DNA from: Seleniibacterium sp963677135
Lineage (GTDB): Bacteria; Desulfobacterota; Desulfuromonadia; Desulfuromonadales; Geopsychrobacteraceae
DNA length: 64,000 nucleotides
Assembly: GCA_963677135.2 (NCBI GenBank)
Contig: CAXXLS010000005.1
Coordinates: 176,547 to 240,546, forward strand
Direction: 5' to 3'
Positions 25,487 to 34,631 of the stretch are shown here, one piece after another. How positions within the stretch are numbered: the first letter of the stretch is position 1; the number at the start of each line of letters is the position of its first letter. The notes under the pieces were generated by a model, which saw only the letters and a program-made list of their open reading frames with translations, was not told the origin of the DNA and made no database searches. A program made the position numbers and the translations under genes.

Positions 25487-26481
25487 GCCCGCCTCCTCAG
25501 CGCCGCCAGGCTGTCGGCCAGCACCAACAGCAGGACACCCCCCAGGGCGAGGCCCAGGGGCCAGTAGAACAGGTCACTGACCGGGCGGTAGCGATCCTGC
25601 TCCCGCTCGGCCGGTTCAAGATCATCGAGGAGCCGATAGATCTCCTCCAGTTCCCGGGTATTGCGGGCCCGGAAATAGCGCCCGCCGGTCTCCTCGGCGA
25701 TGGCGGTCAGAGCCTGCTCGTCAAGATCGGCCGAGGGGTTGATGGTCCGGGAAAAGAAGAAACTGCGCACCTGCATCTCGTCGGCCCCGATGCCGATGGT
25801 GTAGATCTTCAGCCCCTGCCCGGCCGCCAGTTCGGCCGCCTTAAGAGGCGTCAGCTGACCGGCCGTGTTGGCCCCGTCGGTCATCAGGATCAGAACCCGG
25901 TCCTTGGCGTCATCGGCAGTGGCCCGCTTCAGAGCCAGACCGATGGCATCGCCGATGGCGGTCTGTTTGCCGGCCATGCCGATAGCGGCTTCCTGCAGCA
26001 GCCGGCGCACCGTCGCCAGGTCAAAGGTCAACGGGGCCTGGACGTAGGGCTGATCGGCAAACAGGATCAACCCGACCCGGTCCCCCCTGCGGCGCTGAAT
26101 AAACTGATCGGCGATCACCTGCAGAGCGTCGATGCGGCGGACCGCCTTGCCGCCGATTTCGAAATCGGCGGTATCCATGCTCCCCGAAAGGTCAACGGCC
26201 AGCAGCAGGTCGCGCCCGCTGACGGGAAAATCGACAGGCTCGCCCAGCCATTGCGGGCGGGCGCAGGCGGTCACCAGCAATACCCAGCAGAACACCGTCA
26301 GCAGAGTGGCAAACCGGGAGCGGGCCGCCTGGCTCTGTTCATGCCGGGCAACACCGAAGCGGGACAGTTGCGGCACCCACAGGGCGGCCTCCCGGGCCGC
26401 CAGGGCCGGCGGCGCGAAACGGTAAACCAGGTAGGGCAGGGGCAGCAGGATAAACGCCCAAGGCCAGGCAAAATGGATCAT
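25483..26481 (-). CDS. batA: VWA-domain membrane protein (BatA type)
   Basis: A 332-residue protein with N-terminal helices (about 7-22 and 57-74), a VWA domain with MIDAS motif DLSGS (97-101) and later ligands in TDGANTAG, and a C-terminal membrane helix (about 305-325). The ATG at 26479-26481 overlaps the stop of the DUF4381 gene by four bases; a reading from 26535 is longer but less likely. BatA-type proteins work with a MoxR AAA+ ATPase. Confidence 0.9.
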   Translation of the reverse strand: MIHFAWPWAFILLPLPYLVYRFAPPALAAREAALWVPQLSRFGVARHEQSQAARSRFATLLTVFCWVLLVTACARPQWLGEPVDFPVSGRDLLLAVDLSGSMDTADFEIGGKAVRRIDALQVIADQFIQRRRGDRVGLILFADQPYVQAPLTFDLATVRRLLQEAAIGMAGKQTAIGDAIGLALKRATADDAKDRVLILMTDGANTAGQLTPLKAAELAAGQGLKIYTIGIGADEMQVRSFFFSRTINPSADLDEQALTAIAEETGGRYFRARNTRELEEIYRLLDDLEPAEREQDRYRPVSDLFYWPLGLALGGVLLLVLADSLAALRRRA

Positions 26482-26987
26482 CGTCCTCTCCCTGCCCGGG
26501 GCTGCGGGGGAAGCTGCTTCAGCCAGCTGCGGCACACACCGAGCAGTGCCGCGCGGTCATATTGCGGGGCAGGCTGGTAGGGTCCGGCAGCCAGGCAGCG
26601 GCCGGGGCCGTGGCTGAAAGCATCAGCACCCTGGTCATGAGCGTCAAGGAAGAGCAGCCAATTTTCACCCTGCAATCCGGCACATCCGGATTGGGGAAAC
26701 GCGGCCAGCGCCGCCCGCCGCAACAGGCTCGAAACCCGGACAAGCAGGTCCCGATCGGCAAGCTTCTGCCTTTCCAGCTTGGCAAGTTGGCGCAAAGCGG
26801 CGCGCCGGTAACGCAGTCGCTTTCGGCGTTTCCCCAGGACCCAGGCCAGAACCAGGACCAGCAGCAACCCGCCGAAGACCAGCCACCACCCGGGAGCCGG
26901 AGGCCAGAACCCGGGAGGCTCTGGCAGATGCAGGTCTCGCAGCGGAAGGATCGGAGTACCGCCGGGGTGCGGCTCAGCGGCGGGCAT
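26478..26987 (-). CDS. DUF4381-family membrane protein
   Basis: A 169-residue protein with a proline-rich N-terminus (LPEPPGFWPPAPGWW), one transmembrane helix at about residues 33-50, and a cytoplasmic basic and helical region. This is the layout of DUF4381 proteins, found between DUF58 and VWA genes in MoxR clusters. The start at 26987 overlaps the DUF58 gene by 14 bases and has an AAGGGGG ribosome site. Function unknown. Confidence 0.8.
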   Translation of the reverse strand: MPAAEPHPGGTPILPLRDLHLPEPPGFWPPAPGWWLVFGGLLLVLVLAWVLGKRRKRLRYRRAALRQLAKLERQKLADRDLLVRVSSLLRRAALAAFPQSGCAGLQGENWLLFLDAHDQGADAFSHGPGRCLAAGPYQPAPQYDRAALLGVCRSWLKQLPPQPRAGRGR

Positions 26988-27909
26988 GGTCACCCCCTTT
27001 GGCAAGCAAGGCCTGGTGCGGTTCGCAATCGGTCGCAGCCATGACGAACCGCATCCGGTAACCTGCGCAGAAGGCTTCGATCCGCTGCCGCAAGACGGCA
27101 AAGTGACGCTGGTACTCCTGGCGCACCCGCGGGCGGTCGGTGACGATGGTCAGATCCCGCTCACCGTCACTGAGCCGGTAGTTGCCGCCCCGTGGCAGTT
27201 CCGCTTCCAGCGGATCATAGAGGAAATAGAGGGTGACTTCCGCCTGTCTGGCCAGACCCGCCAGGTGCTTCTCGACCTTGTCATCCCACTGGTTGAAATC
27301 ACTGAACAGATGAACCTGGCTGCCCGGACGCACCACCCGCAACAGGCGCTGCACGGTTTCCGCCAGCCGCTGGCGCGGTTGAAAAGGCTGGTGGGAGGGA
27401 CGCTGCCAGGCCGGATCGGCGACCATGGCCCGCAGCAGGCGCAGAACCCCGCGGTGTCCGCCCTGGGGGCGCAGTTCGGTACGCTCCTCTTCCGAAAACA
27501 GGAACCCGCCGACACGGTCGCCGCGGGCCAGGGCACCCCAGGCCAGAATGGCCGCCAGTTGGGACGCCATGACCGCCTTGAAACAGCCGCGGGTCGCGAA
27601 GAACATCGGCCGCCGGTAGTCGAGGGCAAACAGCACCGGGCGTTCACGCTCCTCGTGAAACAGCTTGGTGTGCACCTTGCCGCGCCGCGCCGTCACCCGC
27701 CAGTCGATGGAGCGCACGTCATCCCCCGGCTGATAGGCGCGGACTTCGGCAAACTCCATCCCCCGACCGCGAAAACGCGACCGGTGTCCGCCACTGAGGG
27801 CCGCCCGGGCCGGGGTCCGCGAACCGGCGCCCACGGCCGGGCCGGTCCGCAGGGCAACCAGTTCGGTCAGGCTCACCCTGACCGGCGATGCTGTTTTGAC
27901 TGATTTCAC
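26974..27909 (-). CDS. DUF58-family protein
   Basis: A 311-residue protein of the DUF58 family, related to VWA domains. The signature RAYQPGDDVRSIDWRVTARRG is seen at about residues 57-77, followed by FHEERERPVLFALDYRRPM. It stands between moxR and the DUF4381 gene, the standard order of MoxR-DUF58-VWA clusters. It probably acts as an adaptor or partner of MoxR; this is not proven. Confidence 0.9.
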   Translation of the reverse strand: MKSVKTASPVRVSLTELVALRTGPAVGAGSRTPARAALSGGHRSRFRGRGMEFAEVRAYQPGDDVRSIDWRVTARRGKVHTKLFHEERERPVLFALDYRRPMFFATRGCFKAVMASQLAAILAWGALARGDRVGGFLFSEEERTELRPQGGHRGVLRLLRAMVADPAWQRPSHQPFQPRQRLAETVQRLLRVVRPGSQVHLFSDFNQWDDKVEKHLAGLARQAEVTLYFLYDPLEAELPRGGNYRLSDGERDLTIVTDRPRVRQEYQRHFAVLRQRIEAFCAGYRMRFVMAATDCEPHQALLAKGGDHARR

Positions 27910-28065
27910 ACGAAAACCCTCGTCTATTTATGCTTTGTTAAAATAGCTGAGCAGAAATTGCTGCTGCCCAGGCGGCCTTCGCTTCAGAGACACAGGTCGA
28001 TACCCGCAGGGCAAAGTTCTGAAACATAAGGCGTAACGCCGGCAGTGACGCTTTCCGCGCCGCCA

Positions 28066-29031
28066 TTAAGGGACAGGTATTCTTGCCAGAAGCTCGCTGA
28101 TCACCCGCTCGCGACTGATCCCCTCGGCTTCCGCCTCGTAACTGAGGAGCAGGCGATGACGCAGCACACCGAAAGCGAGCTGCTGAATGTCCTCGGGGGT
28201 GACGAAATCACGCCCGGCCAGCCAGGCCCGGGAGCGGGCACAGCGGTCAAGGGCGATAGTAGCGCGGGGGCTGGCCCCGTAAATCAGCCAGCTGGCCAGT
28301 TCGGAACCCCAGTTGTCCGGCTGGCGGGTCGCCAGAATCAGCTGGACCAGGTACTCTTCGAGGTTCTCTGCCAGATACACCGCGAGGACCTGCTGACGGG
28401 CCTGCTGCAGTTCCCCGGCGGTCAGAGGCGCAAAAGAGGTCTCGACCGGGCGGTGAGCGGCTTCCCCGCGCGCCAGTTGCAGGATCTGTTTTTCGACCTC
28501 CCCATCGGGATAATCGACCCGGACATGAAGCAGGAACCGGTCGAGCTGGGCCTCCGGTAACGGATAGGTTCCTTCCTGTTCAATCGGGTTCTGGGTTGCC
28601 ATGACCAGGAACGGATCGGCCAGTCGATAGCTGGTCTGGCCGACGGTGATCTGCCGTTCGGCCATGGCTTCGAGGAGCGCCGACTGAACTTTGGCCGGAG
28701 CGCGGTTGATCTCGTCGGCGAGAATCAGGTTGTGAAACAGGGGCCCCCGCTGAAACACGAAACTGCCGTCCTGGGGCCGGAAGATTTCGGTTCCGGTCAG
28801 GTCCGCGGGCAGCAGGTCCGGGGTAAACTGGACCCGGTGGAAACTCCCTTCAAGGTGGGAACCGAGCTGACGGATGGCCCTGGTCTTGGCCAGGCCGGGC
28901 GCGCCCTCCACCAGGAGATGGCCATCGGCCAGCAGCGCAATAAGCAGGCTTTCGATCAGTTCCGGCTGACCGATGACCTGCTGTTCGAGGTTGGCCGCCA
29001 GGGCCTGGAATCGCTGTTGCACGGAATCCAT
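28066..29031 (-). CDS. MoxR-type AAA+ ATPase
   Basis: A 321-residue MoxR-family ATPase (APE2220/MRP subgroup likely). Walker A is GAPGLAKT (43-50), Walker B the LILADEINRAPAKVQSALLEAM segment, and sensor 1 the MATQNPIEQEGTYPLPEAQLDRF segment. These ATPases act as chaperones that activate or assemble VWA-domain proteins, here BatA and BatB. The start has an AAGGAAG ribosome site. A 156-base gap separates it from DUF58. Confidence 0.95.
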   Translation of the reverse strand: MDSVQQRFQALAANLEQQVIGQPELIESLLIALLADGHLLVEGAPGLAKTRAIRQLGSHLEGSFHRVQFTPDLLPADLTGTEIFRPQDGSFVFQRGPLFHNLILADEINRAPAKVQSALLEAMAERQITVGQTSYRLADPFLVMATQNPIEQEGTYPLPEAQLDRFLLHVRVDYPDGEVEKQILQLARGEAAHRPVETSFAPLTAGELQQARQQVLAVYLAENLEEYLVQLILATRQPDNWGSELASWLIYGASPRATIALDRCARSRAWLAGRDFVTPEDIQQLAFGVLRHRLLLSYEAEAEGISRERVISELLARIPVP

Positions 29032-29139
29032 GTCGTATCTTCCTTTGCTGTGAATGTCTCTCCGGAAGACCCGGAGGACTCCCTTTCCGAAGGTTTTTCA
29101 TCGCTCGGAGTCAGCTCCGAACAGTCGTTGACCCAAAAT

Positions 29140-29166
29140 CCGGCCGCCCTGCCCGAGGGCGGCCGG
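29140..29166 (-). terminator. GC-rich hairpin between DUF4340 gene and moxR
   Basis: An 11-bp perfect stem (CCGGCCGCCCT/AGGGCGGCCGG) with a 5-base loop lies after the DUF4340 stop and before moxR. On the minus strand only a short ATTTT follows, so termination may be partial. It could divide the 12-kb row of minus genes into two transcription units. Confidence 0.65.
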
Positions 29167-29190
29167 AAAAACAGACTTTGTCGCCTATCG

Positions 29191-30147
29191 TCAGCGTTTC
29201 GTGTCTGCGGCGGGAGGGGCTGCCGGCTGATTTTCATCGGTCGCCGCGGGGGCGATCAGATCACTGCGCTGAAGAGTGGCCACCTCGTCCCAGAGGGCCC
29301 TGTCGACTTCGTAGATCTGACCGAACCCTTCCGCACGCAGCAGAGCATAGTCGTCTTTGTCGCCCTTGGCAAACCTATAGCTGCGTATTTTTCCGTCCTC
29401 CAGCTCCAGCCGGACGTCGCGACCCTGCTCGGGGAACGGCTGCTCCGCTTCATACAGATCACGGACCTGCAGGCTGGCCAGACGCTGCAGCAGCTGCGCG
29501 GCCTTTTCCGTCGCCGTCCGCTGGCCCCCGTTCAGCCCTTCAAGCTGCAGGCCGCCGTCCTTTCTGACCAGCCGCAGATGTCCAAGCTCCAGGGTCGTTA
29601 CCCCGTCAGGATCGACCTGAAAAATCGTCCGGTCGATCCAGTCGGCAGGCTTCAGGACGGCCTGGTAGCTGCTGAAGGGAATATCGAAAACCTCGTCCTC
29701 GTCGGCCAGGCGGGCATGAACCTTCCGAAAGCCGGGGGAGGATCCGATCAGCAGATCAGCCAGCTCCCCGTCTTTTCCGCGCAGGACCAAGCGTCGCTCG
29801 AAATCGTTCTCGGCCACCTTGAACCGCTTGTGGGTGTCCGCGCTTCTGGCCACCGGCCATGGGCGCTCGATAGCCCCCAGGGTTGTCAGCAACGCGTTGA
29901 CTTTTTCGGCATCGGCCGGGGCGTCGCCATGGCCCGGCAGAAACCAGCCCGCCGCCCCTTTCCTGAGGACCAGGTGCTGCTGATCGCTTCCGGTCAGCTC
30001 AAGCGCGGCAACCTCCTGCGGATCGAATGAAAGCAGCGGTCCTGAGTCTTCACCGGTGGCCGGGGCCTGGGCATTCAGATAGATGGTGACCCCCAGTCCC
30101 AGCTGGATCAGCAGGACCAGGCTCAGAATCATCAATGTCCTTTTCAT
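29191..30147 (-). CDS. DUF4340-family protein
   Basis: A 318-residue protein with an N-terminal hydrophobic segment (about residues 5-25) and repeated beta-rich segments in the periplasm. It matches DUF4340, whose members nearly always follow a GldG-like ABC auxiliary protein, as here: it begins three bases after the GldF-GldG gene, with an AAGGGGGG ribosome site. Function unknown; probably part of an envelope ABC complex. Confidence 0.85.
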   Translation of the reverse strand: MKRTLMILSLVLLIQLGLGVTIYLNAQAPATGEDSGPLLSFDPQEVAALELTGSDQQHLVLRKGAAGWFLPGHGDAPADAEKVNALLTTLGAIERPWPVARSADTHKRFKVAENDFERRLVLRGKDGELADLLIGSSPGFRKVHARLADEDEVFDIPFSSYQAVLKPADWIDRTIFQVDPDGVTTLELGHLRLVRKDGGLQLEGLNGGQRTATEKAAQLLQRLASLQVRDLYEAEQPFPEQGRDVRLELEDGKIRSYRFAKGDKDDYALLRAEGFGQIYEVDRALWDEVATLQRSDLIAPAATDENQPAAPPAADTKR

Positions 30148-30150
30148 GAC

Positions 30151-33054
30151 TTACACCCCCCTTTCCAGCAACTTCTGATAATGGCTCCGGGTGCGCCGCT
30201 GCAACAGGCGCTGGATGACATAGACCAGGAGCAGGCCGGCCAGGGCCAGCCCATAATTGAGATATTCGAGAATCATGCGACTTTCCAGATCGAGGGGGAC
30301 CAGGGTTCGGGCATAGTGCCCACGGCCGCGAATGCTCAACAGGCCCTCGTCTTCAAGGACCCAGTCGAGGCTGTTGTTCAGCAGTTGCAACCCGCCGAGA
30401 TCATCATTCCCGGAGACGCTGGCCGCGATCTGTAGAGTCTGGTCACTGAGGAAATCCGCCGACGAGAACAGGACAATCCGTGCCGACTCCGGCGACCTGT
30501 CGATGACTCCGGTCACCTTCGGCGTACCGCCGCCCTCCGCCGTCCCGGCTTTATCATCCGCGCTGTCCTCCCCCTTGAGCAGAGGCGACGGCTGTCCGAC
30601 AAAATACGAGCTGAAACGGCCCTGCACAGCGACTCCCAGCAGTTCGGCCTGCCGCTCGGCGGCCGGCGTGAAGCCCTGCCCGCCATCGGCCGTGACTTTC
30701 GGAAGCAGGTTCTCGGAATCCGAAGTCCAGGCGTCCGCCGAACTTTTCAACAGCCAGCTAACCTGGTGATTCTTGCTGACCTCATCGGCGACCCTGATGG
30801 GAGCCGCCCAGTTGAACATCAGGTGGGTCAGTCCGCCCGTCACCGGAAGTTCAGCGTTGAGCCCGTCCCCGCGCAGATCGATGAAATAGGGATAAGGAAT
30901 CATCCGCAGCTCCTGAATGGTAAACCCGCCGACGGTGCGACTGACCGGGATCGGAAAGGGTTGATTGCGCTCATCCAGGACCAGTTCGGAGGCCATGGTC
31001 AGACCGTTATGCTCAAGCCAGTCGAGAAGCTTCGAGTCCTGCCTGGTGGACGTCAGGCTCGAACGGGACAGGCTGACCTTGAAGGGGGATGTCGCAATCA
31101 GAACCGATCCCCCTTTCATCAGGAACTGGTCAATCGCGAACAGCGCCTTGACATCCAGGGACTCCGGTCCCGCGACCACCAGCACGTCGGTCTCTTCGGG
31201 AAGGATTCCGGTGCTCAAATCGACCTGGCGGACCTGGTAGTTCTGCTCCAGCTGTTTTTTGAGAACATTGAACTGCCTGCTGTCCTGCCCCATGCCGTAC
31301 TGGGCCAGGTAGGGATTCGGTGGCGGCGGCACCGCCAGTGCCACGGTTTTCAGGTAACCCGCCGTAAACCGCTTGATCCCCGCTTCGATATTCCGCCTGA
31401 GGGCTTCTTTGGTGAAATCCTCCGGCAACTGGACCGGCACGGTCTGGTTGCCGTCATCCAGGGCCAGGTAGAAATAAAAACGCTGGGGATCGAGGAGCCC
31501 GGCCTGCAGGGGCCGAAAACCGTACTTCTGCTCGAGCTCCCTGGCCAGTTCCCCCTGACCGGCTTCCGGGTCCAGCACCCGGAGGCTCAGCTTGCCGCCG
31601 GATTCCTGCTCCAGTTCAGCCCCGAGCTGTTCCAGCTGGTGCTTGAAATCACGCAGGAAATCGGGCAGCTTGCCGGGGTCCGAAATATAGCCGTGCAAAG
31701 TCAGCGGCCGGGCCAGACCGGCCAGCAGGTCGCCCCCTCCCTGGAAGGCGTTCATGACCCGCCTGATACTGCGGGTGAGCTGATATTCAGGATTGTTCAG
31801 CTCGACGTCGAGCCGCTGTTCGCCCTGCTGCTTGATCTCGATCAGGTCCCTGAAACCGAGCACCTGATACTCGTCGCCGTATTGAATCAGGAGCTGGAAA
31901 TAGGAATTGACCAGGGCTGCCTGGTAGCGGTCAGCCACCTGGAAAGGAACCGGCTTGATGCCGTACTTTTCATTGGCTTCCGCTTCCAGGTCGGGATGCT
32001 GCTGGGGATCGATGAACTCGGCCTTGACCCGGCCGTGCCCGGCCAGCTGGTATTCCCGGATCAGGTCCCGCAGCCGGGGGACCAGGGGGGCCAGCAGGGG
32101 ATGGGTCTTGGCACTGAAATACCCGCGGATCAACAGCGGCTCGCGCAACTGCGCGAGGTACTGGCGGGTCGCCGGAGAAATGGAATAGATATTCCCCTCG
32201 GTCAGGTCGACCCGGGCGGAACCGATCTGCTGCAGCCACAGGTGTCCGGCCACCAGGTTGGCGATCAGAACCAGAGTAACGGCGCCCTGCAGACGGTGGT
32301 GACCCCGCCTGTCGGCGGCTCCGGTGTCCCAGCGCAGGCGTTTGAGACTGAACAGGGTCAGGGCGAAAAACACCCCCACCAGGCTCGCGTAGTAGTAAAG
32401 ATCGCGCAGATCGATGACGCCGCGGGTGATCGATTCGAAGCGGGACCCGCTGCCGAGCAGCTTGAGAAGTTCCGCCCCGCGATGGCCGAAGAAACCGGTC
32501 AGCAGATCACTGCCGAGGAGGTAGAACAGGCCGCAGACCAGAACCGTACCGATCAGGCTGACAATCTGATTGTCACTGCGGACGCTCAGAAACAGGCCGA
32601 TGGCGATATAGGCCGCCCCCAGAAACAGGGCCGCGAGGTAGCCGCCCCATACCGGTCCCCAGTCGAGGGGTCCGATCAGGGAGACGGTCACCGGCAGCGG
32701 CAGGGTCAGAACCAGGGCCAGGGCCACCAGAGCCAGGGCCGCGAGGAATTTGCCGAGCAGGTACTCGATCGGCCTGACCGGCAGGGTCAGCAGATATTCG
32801 AGGGTCCCCATGCGCCGTTCTTCGCTCCACATGCGCATGGTGAGTGCCGCAACCAGGAAGATCAGCAGCAGCGGCATCCATTCGAACAGGGGTCTGACAT
32901 CGGCGATATTGCGGGCGAAAAACGACTCCGCCCAGAAAAACACGAACAGGCTGAGGACCAGAAACGCCCCCAGGAAAATGTAGGCGACCGGCGAAGCAAA
33001 GAAACCGGCCAGCTCCTTGCGGGTGACCCGTAACGTATTACGCAGCATCGGCAA
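30151..33054 (-). CDS. GldF-GldG fusion: ABC-2 permease plus auxiliary domain
   Basis: A 967-residue fused protein. Residues 1 to about 245 form an ABC-2 permease with about six helices, including the typical WSEERRMGTLEYLLTLPVRP. A further helix at about 262-280 leads into the GldG/ABC_transp_aux domain (about 285-890; for example RVDLTEGNIYSISPATRQ and TDVLVVAGPESLD). A C-terminal helix near 930-950 ends the protein. GldF and GldG are separate in Bacteroidetes gliding systems. The gene overlaps the ATPase gene by 17 bases. It probably forms an envelope transporter with GldA and DUF4340; substrate unknown. Confidence 0.9.
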   Translation of the reverse strand: MPMLRNTLRVTRKELAGFFASPVAYIFLGAFLVLSLFVFFWAESFFARNIADVRPLFEWMPLLLIFLVAALTMRMWSEERRMGTLEYLLTLPVRPIEYLLGKFLAALALVALALVLTLPLPVTVSLIGPLDWGPVWGGYLAALFLGAAYIAIGLFLSVRSDNQIVSLIGTVLVCGLFYLLGSDLLTGFFGHRGAELLKLLGSGSRFESITRGVIDLRDLYYYASLVGVFFALTLFSLKRLRWDTGAADRRGHHRLQGAVTLVLIANLVAGHLWLQQIGSARVDLTEGNIYSISPATRQYLAQLREPLLIRGYFSAKTHPLLAPLVPRLRDLIREYQLAGHGRVKAEFIDPQQHPDLEAEANEKYGIKPVPFQVADRYQAALVNSYFQLLIQYGDEYQVLGFRDLIEIKQQGEQRLDVELNNPEYQLTRSIRRVMNAFQGGGDLLAGLARPLTLHGYISDPGKLPDFLRDFKHQLEQLGAELEQESGGKLSLRVLDPEAGQGELARELEQKYGFRPLQAGLLDPQRFYFYLALDDGNQTVPVQLPEDFTKEALRRNIEAGIKRFTAGYLKTVALAVPPPPNPYLAQYGMGQDSRQFNVLKKQLEQNYQVRQVDLSTGILPEETDVLVVAGPESLDVKALFAIDQFLMKGGSVLIATSPFKVSLSRSSLTSTRQDSKLLDWLEHNGLTMASELVLDERNQPFPIPVSRTVGGFTIQELRMIPYPYFIDLRGDGLNAELPVTGGLTHLMFNWAAPIRVADEVSKNHQVSWLLKSSADAWTSDSENLLPKVTADGGQGFTPAAERQAELLGVAVQGRFSSYFVGQPSPLLKGEDSADDKAGTAEGGGTPKVTGVIDRSPESARIVLFSSADFLSDQTLQIAASVSGNDDLGGLQLLNNSLDWVLEDEGLLSIRGRGHYARTLVPLDLESRMILEYLNYGLALAGLLLVYVIQRLLQRRTRSHYQKLLERGV

Positions 33055-33985
33055 CCTCCTCGACCGCTTCGGTTATCTCCTGAAAAACCCTCTCCAGGGT
33101 CCGCTCCTCACGGCGCAGCTCATGCAGCTGCCACCCGTTTCCGACCACCAGGGAAGCAACCCGGGAGGCGATATCATCCTCCCCTGGGACCGGCGTCAAC
33201 CGGTAGCGACAGCGACCGTCCTCCCGGTTCAGCAGGTCGACGGCCGCCACCTGAGGCAACTCCCGCAACTGTGCCCGGACCTGCTCGGCGGCGCCGCTGC
33301 AGGTCAGGATAAGGGCCCGTCCCCGGGTCAGCTCCTCGAGGCGGGCGTCCAGAGCCAGGCGCCCTTTGCGCAGAATCAGGACCCGGTCGCAGACCGCTTC
33401 CACCTCCTGCAGGATATGGGTCGAAACGATCACGGTGGCGGTCCTGCCGAGTTCGCGGATCAGCTGGCGCATATGGCCGATCTGGGACGGATCGAGGCCG
33501 TTGGTCGGTTCGTCGAGGATGATGATCTCGGGACTGTGGAGCAGGGCCTGGGCCACGCCAACACGCTGCCGGTAGCCCCGTGACAGGGTCGCTATCGGCG
33601 CCGTGGCCTTTGGTTCAAGTTCGGTCTGGCCGATGACCCGCTTCAGGGCCTGATCGCGCCCGGCCCCATCGAGTCCGCGCAGGGACGCCGCATAGCCGAG
33701 AAAATCGATGACCGTCATATCCGGGTAGACCGGGCAGTTCTCCGGCAGGTAACCGATCCGCTCCTGGGCGTGGCGGGGATCGGGATCCCAGAGGTCCCTG
33801 CCGGCAATCCGGATCGTCCCCCGGCTCGGTTCCAGGTAGCCGGTCAGCATTTTCATGATGGTTGACTTGCCGGCCCCATTATGACCAAGCAGGCCGACAA
33901 TTTCACCGCGTTGGATGGTAAAAGACACATCGTCTACGGCCAGGAAATCTCCGTAACGACGACTGATCTGATGTACTTGAATCAT
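33038..33985 (-). CDS. GldA-like ABC transporter ATPase
   Basis: A 315-residue ATPase of the ABC-2 class. Motifs are Walker A GHNGAGKST (34-42), signature LSRGYRQRVGVAQAL and Walker B IIILDEPTNGLDP. The C-terminal part resembles GldA and CcmA-type proteins. It begins the minus-strand row that runs through GldFG and DUF4340 and possibly on to the bat genes. It supplies energy to the fused permease, whose gene overlaps its end. Confidence 0.93.
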   Translation of the reverse strand: MIQVHQISRRYGDFLAVDDVSFTIQRGEIVGLLGHNGAGKSTIMKMLTGYLEPSRGTIRIAGRDLWDPDPRHAQERIGYLPENCPVYPDMTVIDFLGYAASLRGLDGAGRDQALKRVIGQTELEPKATAPIATLSRGYRQRVGVAQALLHSPEIIILDEPTNGLDPSQIGHMRQLIRELGRTATVIVSTHILQEVEAVCDRVLILRKGRLALDARLEELTRGRALILTCSGAAEQVRAQLRELPQVAAVDLLNREDGRCRYRLTPVPGEDDIASRVASLVVGNGWQLHELRREERTLERVFQEITEAVEEVADAA

Positions 33986-34161
33986 GTTTCACCCTCTTTT
34001 CTGATGAATAAAAACGGATAGTTGCCTTACCTGCCCCGTGACCTGGCAGGAACCATTGATAATCGATCAGTAAAAAAGCAGAGCCGTGCAGCCGGATTGC
34101 GGCAGGCGCAGCAAACCGGGACCGGCCCGTCATTTTTTCAAGCTGGTTTGGTTATTTGAGA

Positions 34162-34503
34162 TCAGGAGTGGTACAAAGGAGGAGGTCTGATAAAATGAGC
34201 GTGAAGAGGACTGGTCGCATGAACGGAACAACGGGGTGCCATGGTGACCGTCAGCTGGCTGTCCGTCAGGTCGCAACGGCTCTCCATGTCCTCAACGAGA
34301 GGCAGATCCAGGGCGTGACCGGAACACTCCGGGCAGACGGATCCATCGGCTTCGAACAGATCGGCCCAGGCACTGGATTCAATCGTGGTGAGCCGCTCTG
34401 AAACCGGCTTTGCAGCAGGAAGCAGGCACAGCAGCAGAACGCTGAGCAGCCCCAGCCAGCGCAGGCGCAGGGCAAGTTGATGACATGTCATGTTTCTGAA
34501 CAT
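34162..34503 (-). CDS. Small exported protein of unknown function
   Basis: A 113-residue open frame not recognised as any family. The ATG at 34501-34503 has an AGAGGG ribosome site at good distance. A hydrophobic stretch (about residues 14-30, RWLGLLSVLLLCLLPAA) looks like a signal peptide or anchor. The mature part has a CPECSG pair and many His and Asp residues. It stands 176 bases before the GldA-like gene on the same strand and may be part of that unit. It could be a chance reading frame. Confidence 0.5.
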   Translation of the reverse strand: MFRNMTCHQLALRLRWLGLLSVLLLCLLPAAKPVSERLTTIESSAWADLFEADGSVCPECSGHALDLPLVEDMESRCDLTDSQLTVTMAPRCSVHATSPLHAHFIRPPPLYHS

Positions 34504-34631
34504 ATTCAACCCTCTAGCAAACCATGTGGACCAGTTAACCAAGAATAGTCAATTCGGTCGAAGCAGTAAACGCGTCTAAGCACGATGAGCGACTGTTCAT
34601 CTGCACACTTGTCTCAAGGGGGGATGTCTGT

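Noticed and set aside
30766..33033. 755-residue plus-strand open frame opposite the GldF-GldG gene
   Set aside because: It mirrors a clear minus-strand gene; composition is Gln/Arg/Gly/Pro-rich without domains, as expected of GC-rich antisense shadows.
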